Source: Portulaca oleracea
Taxonomy: Eukaryota > Streptophyta > Magnoliopsida > Caryophyllales > Portulacaceae
Direction: 5' to 3'
Assembly: GCA_029582165.1 (NCBI GenBank)
Contig: CM055875.1
Span: 25,995,144-26,059,143 of the forward strand
Length of the DNA: 64,000 bases
The position numbers and the translations under genes are program-made. Below are positions 1 to 10,262 of this stretch, piece after piece. Under the pieces are notes generated by a model that was not told where the DNA came from, ran no database searches, and saw nothing but the letters and a program-made list of their open reading frames with translations. Within the stretch, counting starts at the first letter, position 1. The number at the start of each line of letters is the position of its first letter.

Positions 1-448
1 TTCGGTCTCGTTCCGAACCGAATTTCTTCTCTTTTATAGGGTATATTTGCTTGTTTTAACCCCTATTTATGTATTAGATATAATGATTTGGTGTTTTGTA
101 GGAAAATAAGGAGTTAGAAGAAGTTTGGGCTTAATTGAAGGTTTTTAGGGAATCCCGAGCTATTTCCCGAGTCAAACCAAGTCAACCCGAGCCGAGAGCC
201 GAGGTGAAACCGAAGCCGGAAATTCCATATCAAGATTGGCGCAAAACAGGGGAACGGTACAAACTCAAAGGTTTGAAATACGTGTGCCTTCACCCTTTGG
301 GTCATAACTCCTTTTTTACAACTTCGATTGGTCTAAAATTTTGGGAGCTTACAGTACACACCAAGAGCTTTCAATCGATATCTTACGGGCCTAAAACGGA
401 GTTCGGATGAAGAAGTTATGCGCGTTTGAAGTCGGCAGGGAAAAGCTG

Positions 449-497
449 CCTGCAGCTGGCTCGCCGAGCCATCTCTGCTCGCCGAGCCAGCTGCAGG
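449..497. repeat. 15-bp perfect inverted repeat in LTR
   Basis: CCTGCAGCTGGCTCG at 449-463 is the exact reverse complement of 483-497, with a 19-base spacer that itself contains further GGCTCG/CGAGCC half-sites. The paired 3' LTR has a different, shorter palindrome here (5397-5412). Confidence 0.85.
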
Positions 498-645
498 GCA
501 ACAAAGACAAGCCAGGAGAGCTGGACAGTAGGCTTGCTCGCCCGAGCCACCCCAATGGCTCGCCCGAGCCACTCTGTCTGTAGAAAAATTGTTGCGCGTG
601 CTGCGATTTGTTTCTAGGGTTTTGGGTTGTATTTTTTCCTTCTTC

Positions 646-653
646 TATAAATA
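646..653 (+). promoter_or_regulatory. LTR TATA box
   Basis: TATAAATA followed by CCCACTT. The same context recurs at 5570-5577 in the 3' LTR and, mutated to TACAAATA, on the minus strand of the solo LTR (about 33897-33905). Position within the LTR fits a Pol II retrotransposon promoter. Confidence 0.6.
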
Positions 654-860
654 CCCACTTGTATTAATCCAAGTTTAATCAATTTGCCTAGGTAGTTTAG
701 GAGTAGAATTAGATTTATTGCTTTCCTTTATTTGCTTTAATCTCTCTTAAATTGTTCTTCAAGTTTTCAATTGTTCTTCATTGTTCTTCAAAGTTTTCTT
801 GCAATTTCAATTCTCATTCTCTTTCAAGCTTTCTCTAGTCTTCATTGAAGTGTTCTACAA

Positions 861-896
<36 letters not shown>
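861..896. repeat. (CT)n microsatellite in 5' LTR
   Basis: Uninterrupted CT dinucleotides. The same site in the 3' LTR (about 5789-5827) also has CT repeats but a different number. Confidence 0.9.
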
Positions 897-898
<2 letters not shown>

Positions 899-1380
899 TT
901 CAAATGCCATTGTTGACTTGTTTTCCAAGCTTTCTAGTGTTAGCCACAATCAACTCCATTTTTAGTGGGGAGGAGGGTCAAGGAACTCCAATTCTACTTA
1001 CTAGTGAGAAGTTTGGGGATTCTTGGAAATCCAAACCACAATTTCTTGTTTGTTCGGGGGAAATTCGAATGTAGATTGAAGGTTTATTGAAGTTTGTTCA
1101 TCAAAGGTATAAATTCTTGCCCAATTTCATTGTTCATGCTAGTTCTTCATTCAAGCTTTTAATTGCTTTCCTTAATTTCATGTTTTATTTCATGCTTTTA
1201 TTGCTTTCCATAATTCCATGTCTATGTTAGTTTTATTGCTTTCATTTACATAATTTATCGCATTCTGCAATTGAGAAAAAAAACCCCTGCCACAAACCGA
1301 TTACCTCAATCAAGCCTCACACCCATCCCTGTGGACCAACAACCTTAACTCATAAAACCACAAAAATTACAACCGAACAA

Positions 1381-1398
1381 TGGCGCCGTTGTCAGGGA
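1381..1398 (+). other. Primer binding site, tRNA-Asp type
   Basis: TGGCGCCGTTGTCAGGGA lies one base after the LTR end. It differs by two bases from TGGCGCCGTTGCCGGGGA, the primer site known for Athila-type elements and complementary to the plant tRNA-Asp 3' end. Confidence 0.85.
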
Positions 1399-1553
1399 TG
1401 GCGTTATTTGGTAGATTAGGTGATTGGTTTGTGTGTAAATAGTTTAATTGCTTTCTTGATTATGTTAGAAAAATGTAGCACAAAAACTTGAATATCGAAA
1501 AAAAACAAAAAAAAACAATAAAAAAACAATAAAAAAAAGAAGGAAAAAAAAAG

Positions 1554-2946
1554 ATGGCATGTTTTAGCTTCCCTCAAAATGAGCAAGAATTATTTTGTGA
1601 TTATCGTGATAGATTAAATGATTATCTTGCTTATTGGGCCCATCATGGTTATATTTATTCTAATTGGGAAGTGTTAGTTGTTACTAATGAGGGATTGAAT
1701 TTCGAGACCCGTTCTCTTCTGAATTACTTTGATTTCAATGTTGAAAATGAGTATCGGGCTTGGGAATTATTTGATTGGTTGTACACGGATACTCGCCAAT
1801 TTGGGGAGACTTTTTATTCATCGGGTTCTTATTTTAGTAATCCGTGTGCTCTTCATGCTCAATTGCACTATGAGGAACGTTATGATCTTTCTCCATGTGA
1901 TGATGTTGAGTCTCGTCATTTGTGTGTGCATTGTGAATCTCCGTCTCATGCTTCCGAATCTTGTAGACTAGATAAAATTGGTGCTGGAATAGTTGGTTTA
2001 CAAGATAGGATGAATAAATGCATGCAAGAATTTAAACACGTGCTTAAACCTAGGGTTGAAACTTATCTTGCACAATTGGTTGATTCGAATGTTGAAATAG
2101 GTCATTCATCGTCTTTGAGTCCTGAAATGCATGACGATTCTTCTGTGTATGATTATGATTATGATGATGACTACTATAATGGACATAGTTTTGTAAGGAG
2201 GATTAGTGATTCCTTAGCTCTAGCCCCACCTAGTGACCATGAGGAATATGATGATTCTGTGTGTGATGATGAAGAACTAGATGATTACATGCTTGATGAT
2301 GAACCATTTTCCACACCATTGTCCATGCCTTTGTGTGAAGAAAAAAATGAGTTTATTGAATGCTATGATGCTTGTGATATAATTGAGCATGATCTTGTTG
2401 AGTGTGAAGTTGTATCCTTTGTGATTGAATGTGTGCTAGATACTGATTTATTCACTTTCATTGAGAATTATCGCATTAGCGAGGCATTAGCTACCCTTTC
2501 TTGTAAAATCTTGTGATGATGAACTTGAGTCTATGGGGATTGATCCTAAGTGTTTGAACTTGGTTTGTGACAATGATATTTTTGATGGTGATATGCTTTA
2601 CGAGTCGTTGTTTGCATCCAAGTCTTCCCATGAGCATGTCCATGAAAGTGTTGTATTGCCTCCTTCCGTTGATTTGTATACTCAATCTCCATTTATGAGT
2701 TAATGGGAGGATCCATTTGTCATGTCTTGTTTCACCGTGCCTAGAAAAGTCTTGTATATTCATGAATTTAATAAGTTCTATGACTTTTCTAAGGCATTTG
2801 ATAAATTGTTAAGGGCACTAATGTTTGTTTATGTGCTATTGCGAGTGTGCTCTTACCACCACCATTATGAGATGCATGAGAGGATGCATGATTTGTTACT
2901 CCGGGCGTTGAATGGTTCTGACTTGGTGTCCGATATCGTGAGGTGA
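1554..2946 (+). pseudogene. Decayed gag-like protein of the Athila-like element
   Basis: An open frame of 320 codons (1554-2516) begins with ATG after an A-rich leader and is acidic, with D/E/Y-rich stretches. Residues about 123-136 carry a C-x2-C-x4-H-x4-C pattern (CVHCESPSHASESC), the spacing of a retroviral-type zinc knuckle, which supports a nucleocapsid role. The frame stops at 2516, but the +1 frame stays open from about 2509 to a TAA at 2701 and then to 2946 with the same codon and residue style. The original protein was therefore probably about 460 residues, now broken by one frameshift near 2505 and one nonsense codon at 2701. No pol follows. Related families carry gag-only proteins; apart from the zinc knuckle I recognise no domain. 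Confidence 0.65.
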
Positions 2947-4890
2947 GAAGGAATGATTTCTTGATAAAACACCTTCTAGGTAATATCCTTCCTCACCTTT
3001 TGTGTATATTAAATGAGTCAGCTTTCTTTTCTTCTTTTTGTGTGTTTCTTTTTCTTTAATTTTGGGGTGCTTGGTTACCTTTTTCTTTTTCCATTTTGAG
3101 GACACGACAACCTCTTTGTGTTGGAGTGGGAGGGTAGTATGCATTCCAGTATTCGAGTCTAAGAAAAGAAAAAAAGAGTTGTTTTGTAAATATTTTAGTT
3201 TGTTTTCTTAGTTCTTTAGTTCCTAGTGTCTTGTATAGTTTGTTTTTCCTTTTGATCCTGCATACAAACCATAACACATAGTATGCTTTTCTTGTTTATT
3301 TCTAACCTATGTGTGATGTTCTTTGGATCTTGGATCGAGTTGCTTTTATTGAAAAATTCTGAGGTAACCCCTTTCCACCCTCTCTTTATATGAATATATC
3401 ATTAATCCATGATGCATGCTTGATTTTCTTTTTGGGTGGCGAACCCTTTGAATGAGAATGTTGGATATATTTTGTTGTTGGAGCCATGTGGGCTCGGGTC
3501 GCCACCGCTTTTTATGTGATAAGTGTTTGTATATATGCTCTTCTTGGTTTTCTACCTTGCTTGTGACACCCTTCTCACAATGGGGACATTGTGGTGTTTT
3601 GTGTTGGAGTGGGGGTGATATCTTTCATTGTTCATGGGTAGATTACCTAGTTTTGAGTCTTTGTTTTTGTTTTTCGTGGTTTGTGTCTAAAAATTGAAAA
3701 ATTTTGTGTGAAAAGAAAATAAAAAGGGGAGAAATGTTGTGAAAAATCCAAAAGTTGTTTTTCTTTTTGAAGATGTTTCCGTTCACAATTGTGTAGATAG
3801 TTGTCTAATTAGTTGATTCAATCAGCTAGAAGCGGCCGGTATGAATAATGATGGGCCTTAGGAAGGATTTTTGCCATGACTTATCTCTATTAGACCTCTA
3901 CATGGAATGGGAAAGCGGAATCCTCAAATCTTACACGCTTTGACTGTGTCTTCTTACCTAAGTTAGACGGTTTTAGTTGTTCAATTGCTTAAGCTCTTAA
4001 TTAATGCATTAAATAATTATTGTCGGGCCTACCGTCATGGGTTGGTTTGGGTGGATCGGCACCCTATGCCCCTTAAGTGCAATGACTCACGTATGGAGAA
4101 ACCCAGCAGGGAGGGTAACCCTTTGCGAAGGCCGGTGCTTAAATCCCGCAAAACCCGACACAAACGCTCTAAAAGACACAAAACGGATTGAGTGGAAATA
4201 AAAGAGCATAGGTTTTGAAAAAGAAAGAAAAGAGCGAAGCAAGAAAAAAAAAGAAAAAAAGAGTTGAGCAAAAGAATGGTAAGAAAGAGAAAAGTAAAAA
4301 AAGAGAGAAGAAAAAGAACGAAAAAGAAAGAAAAGAGCGAAGTAAGAAAAAGAAAGAAAAGAGAGGTTGAAAGAAAAACCAAGAGTGAAGTAGGATAGAT
4401 AATCCCGAGCTTGAGCATGAGAACAACTCTGATTGTCTGGTTTAGGATAGGAAGGACCGACTAGAGCCCACTTGCACATATGCACGAGGTGTTTTGCTCA
4501 TCAGGAAGTGTTCTGGTTCAAAATCTCAAAGATTGGCAGTTTTCCAACCTTCATGTCTTAATTTGTTTATACTTGCTTTTTCCAATTGATTGTTGAGGCG
4601 GGTTGGGGAACTAGGTGCATGACTGGGGACGGGAATATTTTCTTTGCTTTTGTTTTGTTTCGCTTGCCGCTTCTTTTTCTTTCCCCTTTTTCTTTTCTCG
4701 TGGCTTTTGTGGTAGAGTTGCTATAAACCCTCACGAGACCTACCTCGTCCACTCGGGCTGCCGGGGGGTTTAAAGGGCTTGATGCATGTGCTAAATGCAT
4801 CCGCGATTCCTGCGAAAGTGAGTTAGTTTTTTTAGTTTTCCTTTTTAGTCCTTTTCTTTGTTTTTAGTTTGCTCGGGGCGAGCAAACCCT
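2947..4890 (+). other. Non-coding 3' internal region of Athila-like element
   Basis: No credible coding frame. It holds two internal copies of the TTGTGTTGGAGTGG sequence that also abuts the 3' LTR (3116-3129 and 3599-3613), a small palindrome CACAATG-GGGA-CATTGTG near 3577-3594, and a 190-base polypurine stretch at 4198-4396. Residual codon-like T-rich sequence may be decayed coding DNA, but I cannot identify it. Confidence 0.6.
4198..4396 (+). repeat. Polypurine tract with tandem repeat
   Basis: About 200 bases almost wholly A/G on the plus strand. A unit containing GAAAGAAAAGAGCGAAG recurs at about 4224 and 4326, so the tract grew partly by duplication. Confidence 0.75.
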
Positions 4891-4903
4891 TGTGTTGGAG
4901 TGG
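4889..4903 (+). other. Polypurine-tract-like sequence before 3' LTR
   Basis: CTTGTGTTGGAGTGG directly precedes the LTR start TGTTCGG at 4904, the place where plus-strand priming must occur. The same string occurs at 3116 and 3599. Confidence 0.5.
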
Positions 4904-5784
4904 TGTTCGGTCTCATTCCGAACCGAATTTCTTCTCTTTTATAGGGTATATTTGCTTGTTTTAACCCCTATTTATATATTAGATATAATGATTTTGTGTT
5001 TTGTAGGAAAATAAGGAGTTAGAAGAAGTTTGAGCTTAATTGAAGGTTTTTAGGGAATCCCGAGCTATTTCCCGAGTCAAACCAAGTCAACCCGAGCCGA
5101 GATCCGAGTCAAACCAAGTCAACCCAAGCCGAGAGCCGAGGCGAAACCGAAGCCGGAAATTCCATATCAAGATTGGCGCAAAACAGGGGAACGGTACAAA
5201 CTCAAAGGTTTGAAATACGTGTGCCTTCACCCTTTGGGTCAGAACTCCTTCGTTACAACTCCGATTGGTCTGAAATTTTGGGAGCTTATAGTACACACCA
5301 AGAGCTTTCAATCGATATCTTACGGGCCTAAAACGGAGTTCGAATGAAGAAGTTATGCGCGTTTGAAGTCGGCAGGGAAAAGCTGCCCAGAACAGTGGCT
5401 CGCTCGAGCCAGGCTTCTGGGGCAACAAAGACAAGCCAGGAGAGCCGGACAGTAGGCTTGCTCGCCCGAGCCACCCCAATGCCTCGCCCTAGCCACTCTG
5501 TCTGTAGAAAAATTGCTGCGCGTGCTGCGATTTGTTTCTAGGGTTTTGGGTTGTATTTTTTCCGTCTTCTATAAATACCCACTTGTATTAATCCAAGTTT
5601 AATCAATTGGCCTAGGTAGTTTAGGAGTAGAATTAGATTTATTGCTTTCCTTTATATGCTTTAATCTCTCTTAAATTGTTCTTCAAGTTTTCAATTGTTC
5701 TTCATTGTTCTTCAAAGTTTTCTTGCAATTTCAATTCTCATTCTCTTTCAAGCTTTCTCTAATCTTCATTGAAGTGTTTTACAA

Positions 5785-5828
<44 letters not shown>

Positions 5829-6309
5829 TACAAATGCCATTGTTGACTTGTTTTCCAAGCTTTCTAGTGTTAGCCACAATCAACTCCATTTTTAGTGGGG
5901 AGGAGGGTCAAGGAACTCCAATTCTACTTACTAGTGAGAAGTTGGAGGATTCTTGGAAATCCAAACCACAATTTCTTGTTTGTTCGGGGGAAATTCGAAT
6001 GTAGATTGAAGGTTTATTGAAGTTTGTTCATCAAAGGTATAAATTCTTGCCCAATTTCATTGTTCATGCTAGTTCTTCATTCAAGCTTTTAATTGCTTTC
6101 CTTAATTTCATGTTTTATTTCATGCTTTTATTGCTTTTCATAATTCCATATCTATGTTAGTTTTATGGCTTTCATTTACATAATTTACCGCATTCCGCAA
6201 TTGAGAGAAAAAACCCCTTCCACAAACCGATTACCTCAATCAAGCCTCACACCCATCCCTGTGGACCGACAACCTTAACTCATAAAACCACAAAAATTAC
6301 AACCGAACA
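4904..6309 (+). repeat. 3' LTR of Athila-like element
   Basis: 1406 bp, TGTTCGGT to ACCGAACA. Compared with the 5' LTR it has a local duplication at about 5098-5124 (the CGAGTCAAACCAAGTCAACC segment) and a different palindromic segment at 5388-5420. TATA box at 5570-5577 and CT microsatellite at about 5789-5827. It abuts copia gag sequence at 6310. Confidence 0.92.
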
Positions 6310-6310
6310 A

Positions 6311-6993
6311 TAGACATAGCCTCTTTCCGGTGTATGAGTTTCCTTTTAGTCTCATTCCAAGAGGAAGGTTACTTGTCAATAATGGAGGATACGATTATAG
6401 ATTCATCCATGTTCAAATTGTGTTGTTTGAAGTTACTTAAAATACGTTGAATCTCATGAAATTGATCTAGAATTTTCCAATTATCATCCATCTTAAACTT
6501 CATGAATTGACTAACAAGAAAATTCTTACTTGGCGTATCTTCTGACATGTACTTAGCTTCAAGCATCTCCCAAAGCTTCTTTGCCGTCTCCACATGTTGA
6601 TAGACATCGAAGAGAGTGTCACTCATTCCGTTGAGAATGCATCCTCGACAAATGTAGTCGTCATTCTCCATCTTGAGCCTTTGCCGAGTAGCCTCCGCAT
6701 CTTCCAAGGGCGTCTTGTCCTTTCCTTGATCCTTGCCTTTATCTCCACCACCCGTGGAATACTTTGTCGGTTGCGTCCTCCTTAGGAGACTCCTCGGTCA
6801 TCACCTTCTCGGTCATCACCTTCTTGGTCGAAGGGTCTTGATTCACCTTGGGAGAAATCTCAATGTTAAGTACATAGGCCACATTGAGAGTCGTAAGCAA
6901 GAAGTGCATCTTGCTTTGCCACCGCCGGAAATCCACTCGTTCAAAGCGTTCTAGCTTTTGGAAATTGCTAGACATATCACGAAGTGAAGCCAT
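6311..6993 (-). pseudogene. Truncated Ty1/copia gag (UBN2-type)
   Basis: Read on the minus strand from an ATG at 6993. The N-terminus (SNFQKLERFERVDFRRWQ) is the characteristic start of plant copia gag proteins that bind the element RNA, and the downstream part (KKLWEMLEAKYMSEDTPSKN, then a segment resembling LNMDESIIVSSIIDK) is the conserved UBN2 capsid region. Frame changes near 6740, and an in-frame TAA follows IIDK near 6379. Beyond it, homologous-looking sequence continues to 6311, where the Athila-like LTR begins. The protein is therefore cut by that insertion, and the rest should lie left of the window. Confidence 0.8.
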
Positions 6994-7117
6994 TACTAAA
7001 TAGTTCTTAAGATTGTTGGATGAAAGTGAGTAAACGGTATATAAAACAATGGAAACTCACTTGGATAACGCTAAGAGTCGTGGCCTCGTACTCACTTTCC
7101 TTAAGAACTATTTACTA
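6994..7117. repeat. Inverted repeat linking copia leader and LTR
   Basis: Bases 6994-7011 (TACTAAATAGTTCTTAAG) and 7022-7032 (GAAAGTGAGTA) are complementary to 7099-7116 and 7089-7099, so the region can fold into a long interrupted stem with a 56-base loop. Confidence 0.7.
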
Positions 7118-7665
7118 TACCGTAAATGTTCAAAGGGATAAAACTTAGCACTTGTAACACTCAAGAAATAGGTTCTCACTTGAATCACTCAAGTATAGCT
7201 GCAGTCTAGAAAAGAATGAGGGTGTGATTAGCTTAGAATGGTGTGTCTCAAATAGCTTGGAATGTCTCCTATTTATAGGAGACTTCCAACCTCTAATGAT
7301 ATCCTTTAGTCAAAGGACAATCAAGAGACTTAATGAGGGATTATGACCTTAATATGATCTTGACCAAGTGAAGTCATATAGCTGTTGGAAATCCTTAATA
7401 ATCGTCCTTAATATTGATATCAAATACTAATTATACAAGATTATATAGCCGTTAGCATTAAAAACAGTTATGGGTTCCAACACGGTCTGTGTTGAGCCCA
7501 GGCCAGTTTTCTTTGCTCTCTGGAGACCAACACGACTTGTGTTGGTCTCAGACTCACTCGTGTTGATCATATTCTTGATGTTTCACTTATATATGATCCT
7601 TATACTTGTTACATATAATTCCTTATGCTATATAATTAACTTATACTCTTGAAATAATTCCAACA
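7014..7665 (-). repeat. LTR of the minus-strand copia element (boundaries tentative)
   Basis: On the minus strand it starts TGTTGGAATTATTTC at 7665 and can end at ATCCAACA (7014), giving matching TGTTGGA/TCCAACA ends just before the gag ATG at 6993. A TATA-like TATAAATA (complement of 7270-7277) sits mid-LTR, with CAACACG/TGTGTTG palindromes upstream of it at 7477-7570. No initiator-tRNA primer site (TGGTATCAGAGC) is recognisable after the proposed end, so that end is uncertain. Confidence 0.55.
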
Positions 7666-7969
7666 CATATTTCAGTGATCCGGAATATATTTGGAATCTG
7701 CAGTATCTTTCTTATTTAATGGGTTTTAGTTGCCATTAAAAAAAAACTGGGTATTTGGATTAATTTTACCTCAAAAGGATGAGTATTTGGTGGTGTGTCA
7801 GTATCTTTTTAAACATACAGAAAGTGTTGGTTTCTTTTTTCTGTAGAATTTATTCTCCATAGTGTCACATTTGTGGGTTAGATTGCCCTTTTGATGCTAA
7901 TGTAAGATTAACATTATAATTAAACTTAACTGGATACTGAAAAATCATATGCAAGAGTAGAAGAATATA

Positions 7970-8395
7970 ATGAGTGTATCGTGTTCATGTCCTTTTGCAA
8001 GTGATAATGATGTTGAGAGTGGGTTACAGTCGATAATTGTGAGATCTGTGAGTTTAGGAGATAAAGAAATGAAGATCCCAGAACGATCAATAAATTTTAA
8101 TAAGAATGATTCAGAATCTGAATCAAATGGTGTCATTTTGAAAAAGTCATTGAATTCTGGAAAAATGATTGTAAGCTTCAAGCAAAGAGATTTGAACACA
8201 TTTATCTCATTTATCAACACTCCTCCTTTGCAGAGTAAAATGAATGGGGAGAATGTTATTGATCTGGGTGGGAGATAATATAAAACCCCTCAAGAATCAC
8301 CTAAACATGAGGCTGTTGTGCAGAAAGTTTATAAGAGCTTCAGAACCAAGAGAAAACGTGCAGATTGTGTTGTTCTTGTTGAGCAAAGATGGTGG
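7970..8395 (+). pseudogene. First-exon fragment of an IQM (IQ-motif calmodulin-binding) gene
   Basis: The frame begins MSVSCSCPFASDNDVESGL, closely resembling the N-terminus of the plant IQM family (IQM1-like). It ends with [18 protein letters not shown] then VEQRWW, the IQ motif and the exon-1 end known in that family. A GTAATT splice-donor-like site follows at 8396. A TAA at 8276-8278 breaks the frame before the IQ motif, and the segment just ahead of the motif looks shortened. No later exon is visible downstream, where a TTC microsatellite starts. IQM proteins bind Ca2+-free calmodulin and act in signalling. I read this as a gene fragment or pseudogene; translation to the stop would give about 102 residues without the IQ motif. 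Confidence 0.75.
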
Positions 8396-8428
8396 GTAAT
8401 TAATAAACTCCTCCATTAATTATTTAAT

Positions 8429-8529
8429 TCTTCTTCTTCTTCTTCGATCTTCTTCTTCCTCTTTCTTCTTCTTCTTCTTCTTCTTCTTCTTCTTCTTCTT
8501 CTTCTTCTTCTTCTTCTTCTTCTTCTTCG
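8429..8529. repeat. (TTC)n microsatellite
   Basis: About 100 bases of TTC/CTT repeat with few interruptions (the CGATC at about 8444). It encodes an apparent poly-Arg/Lys frame on the minus strand that is an artefact of the repeat. Confidence 0.95.
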
Positions 8530-8599
8530 TTCCACCAAACTCAAACACATCTGCAGCAAACAAAGAAAAAAAAAAACATTTTCCATTTGTGTAGCCACA

Positions 8600-10262
8600 T
8601 CACAGATTGCAGGCCCCCACCATTTAACTTAATTAAAATCAGGACTCAGCCATCCTGAATGGACTTTTAGGGGAATATGATTGTTGGGTCGTCCTCGGAA
8701 GTCAATAACCCTTTAATCTATTGATATTATTTTGCTTCCCATATATTATGGGCTGGTTAAATTTTTTTTGGGGACTAGTGGTATCCATGGACACCCTTAC
8801 AATGGCCCCAAATCTACCCCTATAAATATCCCTTCTCCCAAGCATCTTTACTTTTTAAAAACCACCCAACTTCAATTTTCCTCAAAAAAACAACGATGCA
8901 AACATATAACGACCAAGAGAACATCCCTTCTCCTAAACATCACATGAGAGCAATGCACAAATGGCAGGATCCCTCCTAAAATTGTTCGCAAAATCAAAGA
9001 AATAAAGTCAAACAAAGACTCCACCTACACTGTCCACAGAGCGTGTCTCAGAGACAACATTGGAATCTTGAAAATCTTTCACTTACACTCCTGAACTCGC
9101 TCCTCGCTTAGGACCGCCGTGGCTGGTGTGTGCTAGGTTGACGCCGGCCTCGCAGCGGAGGGAGGCGGAAGTGGATTGGCGGCGGTTGGGTGTGACTCGC
9201 TCTACTGGTGGCTGGGCTGATGCTGACGGTGGTTCGGGGCGCTGCGATGACGGTTTGCGCTTGGGTGGTGCATGTGTGTGGCAGTGAGGGAAGGTGGTTC
9301 TAGGTTGAAATAGATCTGGGTGGTGGTGTGCGAGGGGCACGACGGTGATTCAGAGAGAGTGAGTGAAATTGGAAGAGAGGAGATAGAATACTGTTGCGTA
9401 CCCACAAAGGCCTTAGCCCAGGTTTAATTAGGTTCTTTTTATTATTTATTTGTTTGTAGTGTCTCTATTTTTATTGTCCTTTGATTTTTGCATAGAGTGT
9501 AAAGGGCTCCACCTTAGGGTTGTAGTGTCTATCAATTGAGATTGTAATCCTGTTAGTCTCTCAGGCCCAATTTTCCAGTTTTAATAATAATAAAAAAAAC
9601 TAACTACTTCCCCCTATTAACTATCTCTGTTACATAAAAAAAAATACTTTTGATATTAAAAGTGAGTTAATAAAAATTACACCATCTCTAATTTTTATTT
9701 TTCATGGATAATCTCTTTGAACATTTTTTTTATCAAAAAATGGATGATAATGTCTTCTAATATATTTTTTCAAAAAATTATAATGTTGTAGTTTTATGAT
9801 ATGTCTATCATGAATCTAATGGTATCGCTTTCGTATTATACAGAAACTAATAGCTAAGAAATTTAAAATTTGATTGAACTGTATATCAATGTTATACTTG
9901 ATATGAAAATGGAATAGTTAAAGTTTATCTTTCCTTTTTCAATTGTACAAGACTAATTGTCTATTTAACTATTCGTATCAAATTTATTATGTCATCTAAA
10001 AGCAATATAAAATAGTATATTAAATAATTTTTCAAAAAAAATTATTTTCTATGAGGGAATTTAGATATGGGATGAAAAACATATGTTCCAAACTTTTGCT
10101 CATTTGATATGGGAATAAGGAAAAAGAAATTTTCCTCCGCATCTAATGAAAATTAAACTCACATTGATGTACACGAAACTAAAAAGTTTTTCATTTTTAT
10201 TCCGATTAGATTTAATCAAAGATAATCGGATCAGAGGTGGTTAGAAAATTAATAAGGACATC
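8600..10262. other. No identifiable gene
   Basis: 8600-9080 shows nothing clear. 9090-9400 is a GC-richer island with many short CpG-containing words and no convincing protein on either strand. 9430-9600 ends in an AATAATAATAAAAAAAA tail, which could be the 3' end of a poly(A)-type retroelement or an old cDNA insertion, without further support. 9600-10262 is AT-rich and unassigned. Confidence 0.5.

Larger units (their letters stand above)
1..1379 (+). repeat. 5' LTR of Athila-like element (lacks first 2 bp)
   Basis: Matches 4904-6309 over its whole length and ends ACCGAACA immediately before the primer site. A TATA box (TATAAATA, 646-653) lies downstream of a cluster of GC-rich palindromes at 449-560, so transcription probably starts near 680. 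A CT microsatellite follows at about 861-896. The segment 449-497 contains a perfect 15-bp inverted repeat that is missing from the other LTR. A related solo LTR lies in reverse orientation at 22177-34500. Confidence 0.9.
1..6309 (+). mobile_element. Non-autonomous Athila-like Ty3/gypsy LTR retrotransposon
   Basis: Two long near-identical terminal repeats (1-1379 and 4904-6309) flank a 3.5-kb internal region. The 3' LTR runs from TGTTCGGT to ACCGAACA, a perfect 8-bp inverted terminus; the window opens two bases inside the equivalent 5' LTR. A primer site matching the 3' end of tRNA-Asp, typical of Athila, follows the 5' LTR at 1381. The internal region holds only a damaged gag-like frame (1554-2946). 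I find no protease, reverse transcriptase or integrase, so the element could move only with enzymes supplied in trans. It sits inside a minus-strand copia gag (6311-6993). The target duplication cannot be checked because the left flank is outside the window; the expected 5 bp are ATAGA or close to it. Family assignment is by primer site and LTR style. Confidence 0.88.

Noticed and set aside
4035..4485. Phe/Leu/Ser-rich minus-strand frames
   Set aside because: Antisense of the polypurine tract; composition artefact.
8416..8598. Minus-strand Arg/Lys-rich open frame
   Set aside because: Entirely produced by the TTC microsatellite; no non-repeat coding signal.
9083..9405. Minus-strand Pro/His/Ser-rich frames
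   Set aside because: GC-rich local composition, no recognisable motif, and two overlapping frames are open equally.
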